From Botryosphaeria dothidea (taxonomy: Eukaryota > Ascomycota > Dothideomycetes > Botryosphaeriales > Botryosphaeriaceae), in contig WWBZ02000009.1 in assembly GCA_011503125.2 (NCBI GenBank), positions 744,001-808,000 on the forward strand: a stretch of 64,000 nucleotides of DNA, read 5' to 3'. The notes beneath the pieces are model-generated. The model worked only from the letters and a program-made list of their open reading frames with translations. It was not told the origin of the DNA and did not search any database. This document shows, piece by piece, positions 11,048 through 22,748 of the stretch. How positions within the stretch are numbered: the first letter of the stretch is position 1; every line of letters begins with the position of its first letter. The position numbers were made by a program, and so were the translations under genes.

Positions 11048-11543
11048 CTAGCATGGATGCGGTCGGTGGGAGCGACGCTTTTTGAACGAAGAAAACATGT
11101 TAACCACTTTTGATACCAGCATCAAGATAGCAAAGAAAGGAATCAGTCCGAATAAAGAGCGGACCGGCATCTGCTGACTCCAAGGTCCACACCAGGAAGT
11201 ATCCTCATCGTTCCACAGAGACTTCGCCTCGTCACCAAAGTGCCACTGCATTAAGTCATCACTAATGAGAATGAAGTGCTCCAAACAAAACTTTAACGGG
11301 ATGTTTTCGTAGTTTCGGCGATGCTTGGCAAGCTCAAGGCTTTTGCGAGGCCCACTCTTCGATGCTCGTCATCTCCACTATTGGAGCCGCGTAGTCCGAT
11401 TTTGGGCTATTCCGAATGATATTTTCCGTGCGAGTTACCTTCAATTTCAATTGCGATAAGTCTCTCTTCGCATGCTTATCCAGAGTATACTCAATAATTC
11501 CAATGCACCCGAGTAATTCCGAGGCGACAGCCTCGCTTCTCAT
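11048..11543 (-). pseudogene. Frameshifted relic of a small C-terminally membrane-anchored protein
   Basis: An ATG at 11543 opens a frame that ends with a stop at 11334. From about 11338 a second frame (offset +1) continues to 11048. The two pieces read as one protein if a single base is skipped near GCAAAAGCCTTGAG. The first part is helical and charged; the second ends in one transmembrane segment (about LFGLIPFFAILMLVSKVV) followed by a basic tail. No GT donor lies at the junction, so a splice does not explain the shift. A sequencing error at the A4 run or a genuine disabling indel are both possible. The family is not recognised. Confidence 0.45.
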
Positions 11544-12250
11544 GATTTAACAAAATCAGGGACTTCCGTGTTATGCAAAAGAGCATGTTTTTGGAAGTTT
11601 ATCGTCACCGGTCTTCCTGTTTTCCAACAATCCCCTGATTGCTTTTTAAAGGTTATGCCGTAGCAATCTACTGGGTTAAAGTGTGTTTAAGTCTATATTA
11701 AGCGAAGTCTTCTATCGGTAACCCTTGCATTTGGCGGGGAATACGTATTTGCAGGGCGTCCACTAAGCGGTCCCGAATTAAATCTTAAACAGTTTGGGTT
11801 CTGATTCTTTCTAGGAATGTTACTACTGTAAGCAGTCTAAGAATGTAATCTAGTTCAGTTTTCTCCTCAACCCAGATCAAGCGAATGAGCGAAATAAGTG
11901 AGCACAGCGCGCTGCACAATAGGGCCAAGGCGCAACATGGCTGCGGCTTTAGCTTTTCTTTCGCCTTTGTAATATTATTCGGGACCCAGGCTCTTTCCGT
12001 TTCGAATATCTTGATTTTGGTAGAGCTTCACTGCGCAATACCCATTCTTACTCGGAGAAGAAGGCTTTAAGCCTATCAAGCATCAAGCATCTAGTAAAGA
12101 GTAGACTGTTGCAGTGGTCTTATGATGTTGTCCGATGATTCTGTCAAGGCATATAAGGCGAGCGGATGTGAGCTTCACCGGTTGCCGCATGGTCCGCTAT
12201 CTCTTCATATTCGTCTTTGAAAACATCACCGTCTTGAAAGTGCAACAAGC
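11544..12250. other. Intergenic, upstream of the OPT gene
   Basis: AT-richer sequence with no supported gene. It contains the promoter of the OPT-like gene starting at 12251. Confidence 0.35.
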
Positions 12251-15200
12251 ATGGCGAGTTCCAAACAGGCGGACACCAATTCCCCCGTGCCAATAACCGA
12301 TCTGGGTCGAGTAAGTTCGAATAGACATTTCTGCACCGCGAGGTCACCCTACTTAGCTAATGAGCAGAATGTGTATGACGGGAATCAACACTCAGCCCTG
12401 GTTGAGCGTGTAGCGAGGTTCGTCCGACTGTTCGCGCTTATTCCTGAAAATTCACTTACAGACACGAAGGCATCTGAATGCAACCGTAGAGGAGGTTCTT
12501 GCTGTGGAGGAATACGCAGATGCTCTGACGCTGGATAAGACGAAGGAGGTTTGTGGTGTCACTTTGTTTCGATCATGTGAATCTACTGACACCATTCAGC
12601 TTGCCAACCATATTCTGAACGCCCATCAGCTTGATTTTAACTTTCCAAGCCAAACACTCGACTGCCTGCGCAGGTTCCAGGAGGACCAATCCGTTGCGGA
12701 GGAGCCGGAGAAGTGTCCCGATCTCATCAAAGAGACCAAACTCGAGGTATCGCTTCTTACTACAAACAGTCCATACGCGGAAGTCCGGGCAGTCACCAAG
12801 AATCATGATACTAGTCTTCCTTGCTCGACCATCCGTGCATGGGTTATTGGCCTCGGTTTTGTCATCCTGATGGCTTCAATCAACGAGCTCTTCAGCATTC
12901 GCCAGCCCACGATCTACCTCGAAACTTCCGTCGCGCAATTACTAAGCTATCCAGTTGGAAAAGCAGCGGAGCGTTTTCTACCTGATATTGGGTTCATCCT
13001 TTTTGGTGTTCGACACAGTCTTAACCCTGGACCTTTCAACCAAAAAGAACACATGATGATCACTATTATGGCGAGTGTTGGTAAAACACCACCAAGCTCA
13101 AGATCTATTAGTACGCTGCATTTCCAAACCGTTCCTAAAAGCAAGCTGACGAGGAGCAGTCTTCACTCAGTTCTTGGATAGGTTCTTGGGTCAAAAGTAC
13201 GCTGGCTCTTTTTCGTATCAGCTATTACTAGCTCTTTCTACAGATTTCATAGGTACGTTCATCGATAATTACTATTAATTCAGGCTAGTGTAATCTCAGT
13301 CTGCTTGCAGGTTTTGGCCTAGCGGGACTCTGCCGGAACTTTTTGGTCTATCCTTCCATTTGTGTTTGGCCGACATCAATGGCCCTTCTAGCCATGAATA
13401 GTTGTCTTCACAACGGTATAGACTGCCCCCGCATATTGCTTGCATTGAACACGTTGATTTAACGATCTATCTACAGAATCGAATCACGCTGTACCAGGCC
13501 CGTTGAGAAGAACGTTCAATATTTCCCGGTTTCGTTTCTTCATCTATGCTTTTATTGCTATGTTTGTGTGGTACTGGTTTCCAGGCTACATTTTCACTAG
13601 CCTCACTCTCTTCAACTGGCTCGCCTGGATCCATCCGTATGATTTCAACCTTACGGCCGTCACTGGTCTGAAAAACGGTTTGGGTTTTAATCCGCTACCT
13701 ACTTTTGATTGGAACGTAGCGACACATAGTGTTGACTCACTCGTTATACCCTTTGCCGTTACTATGAATACATTTATCGGCTGCTTTCTCGGAGGTATAG
13801 TAATCCTTGGAATATATTATACTAACACGTATAACACCGGCTACCTTCCAATAAATACGAACTCGATTTTCAACCACTATGGACAGAGGTATAATGTTTC
13901 CGCTATATTAGACGATCGATGGTGGCTTGATGAGACAAAATATCAAGCGTACTCACAGGTACACCTAGCGGCGAGCAGCCTGGTATCTTGGTGGTTTGAC
14001 TTCGCTGTTTATACTACTGCAACATCTTATACGGTCCTATACCATTGCCGGGATATTGTCAATGGTTTCCGGTGTCTATTTCGGGGATACCAAAAGACAT
14101 CGCGATTGGATGAGTTCGACGACATCCACAGTCGCTTGATGTCCGCTTACCGCGAAGGCAAGTCAAACGACTTCCTTTTTACTAGTATGCTAATTCCAGT
14201 ACAGTTCCTGAATGGTGGTATTTTTCTCTAAACATCTTTGATATTGTTCTTGGCATTGCGGCTATAGCTGCTTGGCCTACCCACGTGAGTACTTTACACC
14301 TTTACTAAGAACTCGAGATTGAATTAACCTGCTAGACTACCGTCGGAGCCGTGTTCTTCGGTATTGGATTAGCTGTTTTATTCCTGATCCCAACTGGAAT
14401 TATCAAAGCGACTACCGGACTGGAGATCCGATATGGGTGAGACCTTCTCCGCCTGACTGTAAGATTCCTCTAATCAAAACAGCTACCTTTCGGAATTTAT
14501 CAGTGGAGCATTGTTTCCAGGCAACGCTCTTGCTATAAGTTTCTTCAGATGTTATGGGTAAGTAGCACACGTATCGTTGCCTTCAGACGCGGCTAATTTG
14601 AGTTCCAGCTCTGCCACCCTTTCCCGTGCTCTAGCCTTCAGCCATGACTTGAAGTTAGCGCACTACGTCAAAATACCACCACGAGTCGCATTTTCAGCAC
14701 AAGTTGCTGCCACTTGCGTGTCGGCTTTTGTCTGCACTGGTATCATGAGCTTCCAGTTGCGAGATATTCAGGGTGTCTGCGAACCGTACGTTCAAAGGCA
14801 CAACGTCGCCCGCACTATTATCTGCTAACATGCTCTCGCTCCAGACACCAAAAAGACAAATTTACCTGTCCAATGTTCAACACTTCATTCGCGGATAGTA
14901 TCCTTTTCGGAAGCGTGGGTGTTCGAAGGGTCTTCGGCAAAGGCGGGCAATATACAGCATTGCTCTCTGCATTTCCAGTCGGCGCCGCTATCCCGCTTCT
15001 CTTTTATTATGTTTAGCGGAGATTACCCGTTACACACTGGTTCCGGTACGCACATCCAATTCCACTACTCAGTGGTGGAGGAATCTGGTCGCCTGTAAGT
15101 CGGACAGTGCTCCTTCTGTGCTTCGAGTATACTGACTCTTTCTCTATTTTCAGTACAACATTGGATATGTTTGGCCGGCTGTCATTCCAGGATGGCTCAG

Positions 15201-15444
15201 CATGGTCTACGTCCGCGGCCGATACCTTGGTTTCTGGTCGAAGTACAACTACGTCCTATCAACTGCTTTCTCCACCGCCATTGCTTTAGCCGCCGCAATT
15301 ATTTTTTTCACGCTCGAGTACAACGGCCTCGAGGTCAATTGGTGGGGCAACTTAGCTGACGCTGGCTGTGAGAAGACGAATTGCACGAGATTGAAGCTAC
15401 CGGAAGGAGAGTATTTCGGACCGCGGACCGGTAGCTTTCCTTGA
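12251..15444 (+). pseudogene. Oligopeptide transporter (OPT family) gene with one in-frame TAG
   Basis: Thirteen exons: 12251-12310, 12368-12417, 12470-12548, 12600-13110, 13160-13252, 13311-13415, 13477-14157, 14205-14284, 14336-14436, 14483-14557, 14609-14785, 14845-15094 and 15154-15444. Their sum is 851 codons. Family signatures include SIRQPTIYLETSVAQLL, the OPT motif NPGPFNQKEH, many membrane segments and the conserved C-terminal VNWWGN. Intron 7 is a GC-AG intron (GCAAGT donor at 14158). A TAG at 15014-15016 (codon 728) interrupts the frame, which then continues with conserved OPT sequence to a natural stop. No donor/acceptor pair removes the TAG. The product would lose about 122 C-terminal residues, so the gene is probably non-functional unless read through or misread. 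OPT proteins import small peptides by proton symport at the plasma membrane. Confidence 0.85.
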
Positions 15445-15668
15445 ATATTGAGGATAGTCCATTAAGCCAGGGGATACAAAGTGGTATCAACGGTGGTGAC
15501 TTCGAGAAAAATGGAAGCTTTAAACAGTTTGATCATGGGTGTTAATTCACTGGAGGTTCATCCACAGAAAGGCATTGAAAATTCAGTTCTTCGTAAAAAC
15601 CAATGACGGCCATGCGCTCGATGGCAAGTAGCATCCGTCACACTGTTTCATTACTACCTTAAGCATTG

Positions 15669-15712
<44 letters not shown>

Positions 15713-16288
15713 ATCTCTCTCGTATTCTCGCGAAAATATGGACGGCATTGATCATGCCAAACTCCCTCGACCACCCAATTTCTCGGATGATCGCAGTTCC
15801 AGTTATGCAAATAAACACGCCTTCCTACTTATCCTTTCATCTAAAGGCAGCATTCACTCTTTTATAATTTTACTTTTTTTGGCACGCGGATAGCCAGCTC
15901 CAGATGGGAGTCAAGCACCACGATGCAAAATTGGGAAATCAGCCTTGTCCATTTGGGTGTACGCAGGCTGCAGCCGTGTGCGCTAACCTTTGCAGCCTGT
16001 GTGGCGCACGCGAACACCTCAATGTAAGCATAGATCGGCGATGAGACAGTCCACTCATGCGATCTTTCTCTTTTACATTTTGAAGTGGTCATGTAGTGCC
16101 ACGTCATGTCGAGTCTGCCTCATGCACTTCGCCACGGATATGAGCCACAATGCTGTACGACCTAGCTAAGCAGATACTTATTCCTCGAATTTGCAGCGCC
16201 GCCCCTTTTCCTCTGCCTTTATCCCTCACTCGACCTTCTCTCGTGACTCCCTGAGTGCTCCAATGAGTCTAGAAGACTCCAATCTACC
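15445..16288. other. Intergenic, upstream of the HET gene
   Basis: Contains the TC microsatellite and a pyrimidine-rich stretch at about 16199-16260 just before the HET start, a common fungal core-promoter feature. No gene is supported. Confidence 0.35.
15671..15721. repeat. (TC)n microsatellite
   Basis: About 50 nt of nearly pure CT dinucleotides, with two TAT interruptions near its right end. Confidence 0.95.
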
Positions 16289-18802
16289 ATGAAAGGAACT
16301 CTTGAAATTGACGACTGCGGACAGAATGGCAGTTCGAATGCAGCGCCTTCAAACAAACATGCCGCAAAAAAACAGCGAACGGACGCCTACGACTTTGCCC
16401 CTCAAACATCGATTGCCGACAGAGAGCCTGGATCGCATCAGCCATTCTCATTCTTGAAGCCTACCGGGAACAAGAAATCTTCCTCGCAACCGGACTTCCG
16501 GCCCCCAGAGCTTCCTCATACATCCAACGGTGTCCATGATTCCCGCACATTCCAGACTGGCATCGCGAACGATCAACGTACGTCACGGCCACTGAACAAT
16601 GGCCAGCTTTGCTCCATTTGCTCAGAACTCCAACTGGAGCAGTATTTTCGAGAGGAGAAAGAAAAGGTTCAGCTGGTTGGCCTTGTTGTATCGTTTGTGG
16701 ATGAATCCTGTCCATTCTGCTCTCTGGTATCGAGTGCAATGTCCCTACATTTCACGACGAACTGGCGGCGGTCCATTAGGAAAAAAACGAAGCTTTTCCT
16801 GAGGAGCAAGGCCTGGTTGGCTTTCAGAGAAGGCCATCGAGTTAAGCGCCGCGATCCACGCTTGCTTCTTGCTGTGGATAGTCTTCCATCTGGATTCTCG
16901 AGGAGAAGAGCGCCCCTGAAGGCTGACAAAATACGCATTTTCATCATACTAGAGGTGGAACAGATATCAAATCCCGTGTTCACAGAGGCAGAGTCCTCCC
17001 AAAGATCTTTACCGTCACACTTACGCCGAACAACAGGATCTCTATTGGACACAGCTCTGGTGACACAGTGGGTTAATACCTGCAAGAACCATTCACATTC
17101 TCTGAGAACAAGAGACACACACGAAACCGAATTTTTCCAACACGAAAGAGGGTTCCGCCTTATTGACGTTGTGGACGAATGCTTGGTAGAGCAGCAAGAG
17201 CCAAGCGAATACGTTGCCCTGTCATATGTATGGGGCGATTGCAATTCATGGAGCCACAAGTGCGTCAAAGAGAATGTTGGTCGATTACTTCGGAAGCAGA
17301 CTCTGAGTACACAAAGCTTGGACGCTCAGTCTGAACGTCGCATTCCACTGACCATCCGAAATGCCATGGAGTTCGTCCGTAATCTAGGGCTTCGGTTTCT
17401 TTGGGTGGACGCATTGTGTATCATCCAAGATGACGAGAGCGAGAAAGCACGCCTTATACACGGGATGAATTTCGTTTATGAAAACGCATTGTTCACCATC
17501 ATTGCCGCTGCGGGCCATTATGCCGACGAAGGTCTTCCAGGAATTCAACCTCGACTCACCAGCCTTTATGACAAACGTTTCAGGATTACCACGAATGACG
17601 GAGTTCTTGATATCGCTGCTACTCTACCCTCGTTGACGGAACAAGTTCGACGCTCTCACTGGGATATGAGAGGATGGATTTACCAAGAGCAATGTCTTTC
17701 CAAAAGATGTGTCTACTTCACTCCTCATGAAGTGTTCTTCGTATGTAACGAAGGGAAATGGAGAGAGCGTTATTGCCTTGAGCCGTTAGGAGTCACGGAC
17801 TTCGCCCGATGTGGGCCTCCATTTTGGACCAATCTCAAGGAGGATCATGACTCCTCTCCATACCTTTGCCTTACGGATTCAGAGAAGGCCAACCTAGGGT
17901 TCGAAGAATATCAAAAGGCACTTGCAACTTACACTAGAAGGGATCTTACCTTCTCGGAGGATATCCTCAACGCATTTTCAGGAATATTCAATAAATTCTG
18001 TCCCGGCCAAGATGTAGTCGTTACCCAAGGACTGCTCGCACAGCTACTTCCTAGAACTTTACTCTGGTACCCAAGACGAGGCTGTACGCGACCAGAATGG
18101 TATCAGGAAGAGAAAACATGCTTGCATCCCAGTTGGTCATGGGCTTCGTGGAAAGGACCGATAGATTTCGATGGATTCGAATATTTGTCCTGTTTCGAAC
18201 CTAGAACACTTAATGGATATCCCACCCTCAGACTCTCTGACCGTTTCGTTGAGGAGTGGCATTTTTGGGATTGTCGCAATCAGCAGAAGCCCACAATTTT
18301 TCGCTCCAGCGGAAGCGAATATTTCTACTTGGAGCCCTCTGTTCACTGGAGACCACTTTCGGTAGACTCTTACGACTACAGAGAATCGCCAGTCACTCAG
18401 AATAGCCCTCCGCCAAATTCAAACATCATGAGAGGGCAAATATGCTTTTGGGCCCCCCTTATCCAATTCAAGGAATCAAACTTTTCTGACGGTTACAAAG
18501 CACTTGGATGGAATCGGTCAGCTGGAGAAAGCTGGCTCACTGTATGGTTTGACGAGGAAATTTTCCAATTGACAGAAAATGTTGCTTTCATTGCCTTGGG
18601 ACTTACGTATCGACAAGAAGTCATTTGTTTGTGTGTTGAACAGCGCAAGGGTTTCATGATTCGGAGAGGTATCGGAATGATTCAAGTTTCCTCGGAAAAG
18701 ATGTTTATCGCAAAACGTGCAGTTGATGGCCGGTTTGATTTCTGGAGCGGCTTACCTGATTTCCTAGAATTCTGCGGATGGCAATGGATCAAACTCCGCT
18801 GA
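16289..18802 (+). CDS. Heterokaryon-incompatibility (HET) domain protein, 837 aa
   Basis: Single-exon gene. The HET domain spans about residues 300-470, with block 1 YVALSYVWGD (about 307-316), block 2 LRFLWVDALCIIQDD (about 369-383), the AAAGHYADEGLPG stretch (about 406) and the downstream RGWIYQEQCLSKRCVYF (about 462). Upstream of it, CSICSELQLEQYF and CPFCSLV form the cysteine-containing N-terminal region often found in HET proteins. The C-terminal 350 residues include the usual HPSWSWASWKG motif. HET proteins trigger a cell-death response on non-self fusion; here that role is inferred from the domain. The frame is intact, unlike the second HET gene at 28779-30887. The start was chosen as the first ATG in the long frame. 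Confidence 0.9.
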   Translation: MKGTLEIDDCGQNGSSNAAPSNKHAAKKQRTDAYDFAPQTSIADREPGSHQPFSFLKPTGNKKSSSQPDFRPPELPHTSNGVHDSRTFQTGIANDQRTSRPLNNGQLCSICSELQLEQYFREEKEKVQLVGLVVSFVDESCPFCSLVSSAMSLHFTTNWRRSIRKKTKLFLRSKAWLAFREGHRVKRRDPRLLLAVDSLPSGFSRRRAPLKADKIRIFIILEVEQISNPVFTEAESSQRSLPSHLRRTTGSLLDTALVTQWVNTCKNHSHSLRTRDTHETEFFQHERGFRLIDVVDECLVEQQEPSEYVALSYVWGDCNSWSHKCVKENVGRLLRKQTLSTQSLDAQSERRIPLTIRNAMEFVRNLGLRFLWVDALCIIQDDESEKARLIHGMNFVYENALFTIIAAAGHYADEGLPGIQPRLTSLYDKRFRITTNDGVLDIAATLPSLTEQVRRSHWDMRGWIYQEQCLSKRCVYFTPHEVFFVCNEGKWRERYCLEPLGVTDFARCGPPFWTNLKEDHDSSPYLCLTDSEKANLGFEEYQKALATYTRRDLTFSEDILNAFSGIFNKFCPGQDVVVTQGLLAQLLPRTLLWYPRRGCTRPEWYQEEKTCLHPSWSWASWKGPIDFDGFEYLSCFEPRTLNGYPTLRLSDRFVEEWHFWDCRNQQKPTIFRSSGSEYFYLEPSVHWRPLSVDSYDYRESPVTQNSPPPNSNIMRGQICFWAPLIQFKESNFSDGYKALGWNRSAGESWLTVWFDEEIFQLTENVAFIALGLTYRQEVICLCVEQRKGFMIRRGIGMIQVSSEKMFIAKRAVDGRFDFWSGLPDFLEFCGWQWIKLR

Positions 18803-19475
18803 AGGAGGAAAAGACGAAATCATTACATCCTTCTCCCGATTCGGACAACATCACATAGCGCCAAAAGTCCGGATTTCTCAAAAACTTTGCTTTCAAATGT
18901 ATATATACCATCACCACTACTCCACTTCTCGCAATTCACCTCAAAAAACCCCCCGTCTAAAAAAGTCCGTGTGAACTTATATACGCGCGTGTGTTACTAC
19001 GACTACACATAATCATACCAGCCACCAAGCCCGTTTCCTGCCCCCATCACTCCGCCTTCTTTTGATTTGTATCAATTCCGCAACACTTAAAAAAAAAAAA
19101 AAACTCCGGCTGTGAGTGGTTCTGCCTGCCTTCCCCTCCCCATGATAATGCATTTCCCACCTCACTTCGCTGTTCTCTCTCACATCCATTCCCCACGACC
19201 ACCCACGCTTCCCGAATAGAAAAAATAAACATCCAGGACCCAGCCTTTTTGTTACCTGCGCAGCAGCTCCACGAAACGAAGAAAAGTGATATGAAACAAA
19301 CGCGAAAAAAAAACCAGCGATAATGAAAAGGGTTTCCTCGTCATGAATCCTATGCCCATAGTAAACTCCCATTACACCGTCATTTACCCATTCCCATCCC
19401 GAACGCTTGGAAGAGAGGAGAAAAAAAAAATAGAAGTAGAGCATTCCCTTTCTGCCATTATTCTTCCCTCTTCCT
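18803..19475. other. Convergent 3' intergenic region, homopolymer-rich
   Basis: Lies between the 3' ends of HET and CAC2. It holds A-runs at about 19088-19102, 19304-19312 and 19421-19430. Minus-strand ORFs here are low-complexity and unsupported. Confidence 0.4.
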
Positions 19476-21960
19476 TTACTCAGCCGCTGGCGGTGGTGCG
19501 CCTCCCTCGGTCGTGCTAACCAGTGTAGGCGCGATTCTCCTCTTCTTCGGTTCCGGTCCCTTCTCCGCCGAATCGTCCTTTTCACTCTCCCTCTTCTTCG
19601 ACTCCTTCGGCTCCTTCGGCTCATCCTTCTCTGACTCGCTCTCTCGCTGTCCGCCAGGCAGAGGGTTGATACCGCTGACCGAGCTAGCCGCACTGTGCGT
19701 TCCTCCCTGCGTGCCTGGCATCGGCGTATGTGGTGGAGTCCACATCGGCACCTGCCCGACAGGGCCAGAATTGGTCGCTGCTACACCAGGAACCGCGCTG
19801 ACCGACGGTGTCTGTTGTTGAAGCGCCACATTGGGATCGGGTCCTGGCGCAAACGAGCCTTGTGTAGCAACGGAAGAAGCGGACATGGAACGTGCGGGGC
19901 TGGCGGGCCGGACAGGCGCGAACGAGGATGGAGACGCCGGAAAGGCGGAACCAGAGCTCGATGGCTTGGCACTCGAGGGAACATTGGCCTGAGTAGGCGT
20001 AGGGGTCGGCGTGGAGTGGTTTGACGGGGAGGCTGTCGTATTGATCGACGGCGGATGGTTCTTCGCAGGTCCCGGATGCACTTGTCCGAGTTCACCTGGC
20101 GCAAAAGTGAGGCATGAGCAGAATCCGTCAGACGATGTCATCAGAAGCGTGTTGCCGTCATTCGACCTGTTTCAATTGTCAGCTAGTGTTTTTAAGCTTT
20201 GCGAAGAGCTCATACCAGGCAAGATCTGTGAATGTTGCAAAGTGGAGATTGCTGACGATACACAAAGGCTTCTGTTGCTGCGTGTCGTAGATGTGCACAG
20301 CATCCTGGGTAGCGACAGCGTATACCATGCGGTAGGGTAGGCTGAAAGCCATGGGAGGACCCGAAGGCAGGGGCGAGGCTGCCGCACCATTATCCGATTC
20401 GGGTCTTGGCGACGCAGCTGCTGCGCTTGGAGAAGGAGAAGGAGCGCTAGTGATGGGAGGTGGATCCATGGAAGAGGATGACCGCGGGGGCTTCGAAGGC
20501 ATCGCAGGCTCAGGCAGTGCTGGAATCTCCTCTTCGGCAGAAGACGTGTCTATTGTGATCTGCTTGGTCGGAGGAGGAGCATCCCGAAGCGTGTAGTACG
20601 TTGGTGAGCATCGTACAGCAATAGAGGGCTTCTTATGGCCAGGCAGATAAGCAATCGGAGGCTTATTGAGGCCAGCCCTCGTGTAGATATACACCGTGTT
20701 TATGATATCGTCCGACGTCTTGGCCGTATCAGAGCCTCCAGGATTGGATGTCTTGTATTGACCTGCGGGGGTGAACAGAAGGCTGCCATCGGGCGCAAAA
20801 GTCAGGCGCCTGAAGAACGACGTGAGGGTTTCGTTGGCGTAGATATTTGCGTTGCGAACGGCCAGTCCGGCGTGAATATTAGGAGACGTTGAGGGCATGA
20901 CAGCAGGGAGCGGCATTGAAGATGGAGCTGGGGACACCGATCGGCGAGACTGCGAGCCGAACGAAGAGCGGCGACTGTGAGAGGTCGGCGGGTTCATAGG
21001 CAGAGCTAAGGACGCAGGAGTGCCGGGGGCTGAGGGGGTGGGCGATCCAATTGCTGGAGCGGAGCCATCTCCCACGAATGAAGCTCGATTGTTTGCCAGG
21101 CCGAGGTCTGGTGGAGCGGGACTGCTATTCGATATGCGGCGAGCGGGCAGGTCCATTTTGGTAACTTTGCTGTGCTGCGCCAAGGAAAAATGGCCATCCT
21201 TCGTCTTCAGCGTGTAGATGTGCACTGAGCGGTCCGAGGATTGGGTCGCTACGAATTCGTTCAAGGGATCCCAGGCCACGCCCTGGACGTAATGGCTGTG
21301 CTCGGCAATCTGGCGCACTACTTGACCTGGACGGGATTAACGAGCTTATACGAGCTGCAGAAAAAACGAGCCTACCGGTCTGGGTGTTGTAAATACGGGC
21401 GACATTGTCCATGCTGCCTGTAATGAAAAACGCGCCGTCCGGCGACCAGGCCATGTCGTAAATCTCAGAGCCCAACGACCGGCACATGAGCTTCACACGC
21501 CATGTTTCCTTGTCATCCAGGCAGTCTTCACCAAACGGACGGTGATTCTGGGTCTCGGATGGCACCCACAGCAGAACATTGCCGTCGTCACCGGCACTGC
21601 CGAGGAGCTCGCCTGCGGAAGGCTGTTATCAGAGGAGGGCGACGGGGGACAGCGAGGGGAGGGTTTGGCGTACCACGGGGGCACCATCGGACGACGTTGA
21701 CCGCTTGTGTGTGCTTTACTAGAGTAGAGAGGTAGACGACCTTCCGGTCTTCACCGGAGCCTTCGATCTTCCAGAGCTATGCGCAGGCGTCAGCAACGGC
21801 GATGGCGGCGAGCTTGAGCTGGGCGGGCGGGCGAGCTTACCCTGACATTGTTATCGCCGCCGGCGGTAGCCAGACGACCCTTCCCGTGGGGCTCGAAGTG
21901 GGCAGAGTAGATGGCGGCGTTGTCGTCGTGCCACGAGACGAGCAATGGAGCAGCCTTCAT
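19476..21960 (-). CDS. CAC2: Chromatin assembly factor 1 subunit B (CAC2/p60), 753 aa
   Basis: Five exons: 21960-21841, 21776-21674, 21612-21376, 21326-20216 and 20166-19476, summing to 754 codons. The N-terminus (WHDDNAAIYSAHFEP, LATAGGDNNVRLWKIEG) begins a WD40 propeller. Further blades follow: HTQAVNVVRWCPRGELL, AGDDGNVLLW, EIYDMAWSPDGAFFITGS, HYVQGVAWDPLNEFVATQSSDRSVHIY and the last one with FTDLAWSNDGNTLLMTSSDG. This order matches CAF-1 p60/Cac2, the subunit that helps deposit H3-H4 on newly replicated DNA. Low-complexity Ser/Pro inserts separate the later blades, and the C-terminus is a long disordered Ser/Thr/Pro and Lys/Glu tail. The protein is expected in the nucleus with CAC1 and CAC3. 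Confidence 0.9.
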
Positions 21961-22748
21961 GGTGGCCGAGGGGGCAGCCGGCGCCGCGGCGGTTGGTCGG
22001 GGAGCTGTGGTGGAGAGCAGCGGCGGTGGAGTGAGCTCAATTCAGGCGTGGGGGGCAGGTTCGATTATGACGGGTGAGCTTGGTCGCGGAGGTGGGCGGG
22101 AAGCAAGGAGGCAGCGTGTGGTGGAGAACGGGTTGTAGTGCCGGCGTTGGCAATGCTTTGCAACGGAGCGGGCTCAGGTGTTTGGAGAGAGAGCGCACGA
22201 CCGGGGCCCGCGCCTTTTTGGGCGGCGCTCACTTTCAGCAGCAGCACGCACACACGCACGCACGCAGCCCGGTGAGCGTGACACAAGCCGAAAGGAAGCT
22301 CCGGCAGTCTCGCATGCTTGCGGGCCGGTTCAAAGGCACGGCCAGCGCTTGACCTTGCTTCCGCGATCGTGATCGAGGAGCCTCCGCGCAAGACACGCGC
22401 CGACGCGCCATCCCAAACGGGCAACACAATGGCCGCCCTCCCACGCGCCCGCAAACCTTGGGGTGTGACTCCAGCCCTGCATTCAACCGGCTGCGCCCAA
22501 AGCCCAGCCCGCCGCCGCCTGCGCGCTGTCCGCCCGCTCAGACACGTCCGCATCGCGAAATTGACTCCGCGTCAGCCACGTCGGCTGCCACGGCCGTCGC
22601 GCCGCCTTAGCCATTGGTCGCGCGCTGCTCCCTGGCCTGCAGCAAGTCACGGGAAGCTCACCACACTAACAGAATACGTATCAAGGCTCTCCGTCCAGTC
22701 AGCCGATGCGGGCCAAGTCGTGCTCGCTTTTCCTTGTTTCAACTGCCT
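21961..22748. other. GC-rich intergenic region between CAC2 5' end and GH31 3' end
   Basis: Holds the CAC2 promoter. Long GC-rich ORFs appear on both strands (for example 22065-22553 minus), but they have no domain and overlap one another, so they are read as chance ORFs. Confidence 0.4.

Noticed and set aside
15011..15060. An intron that would remove the OPT TAG
   Set aside because: No GT/GC donor with a plausible acceptor spans the codon. Conserved sequence continues directly on both sides in the same frame.
15671..15721. TC repeat as a regulatory element
   Set aside because: Over 500 bp from the nearest start and a plain microsatellite; nothing supports a function.
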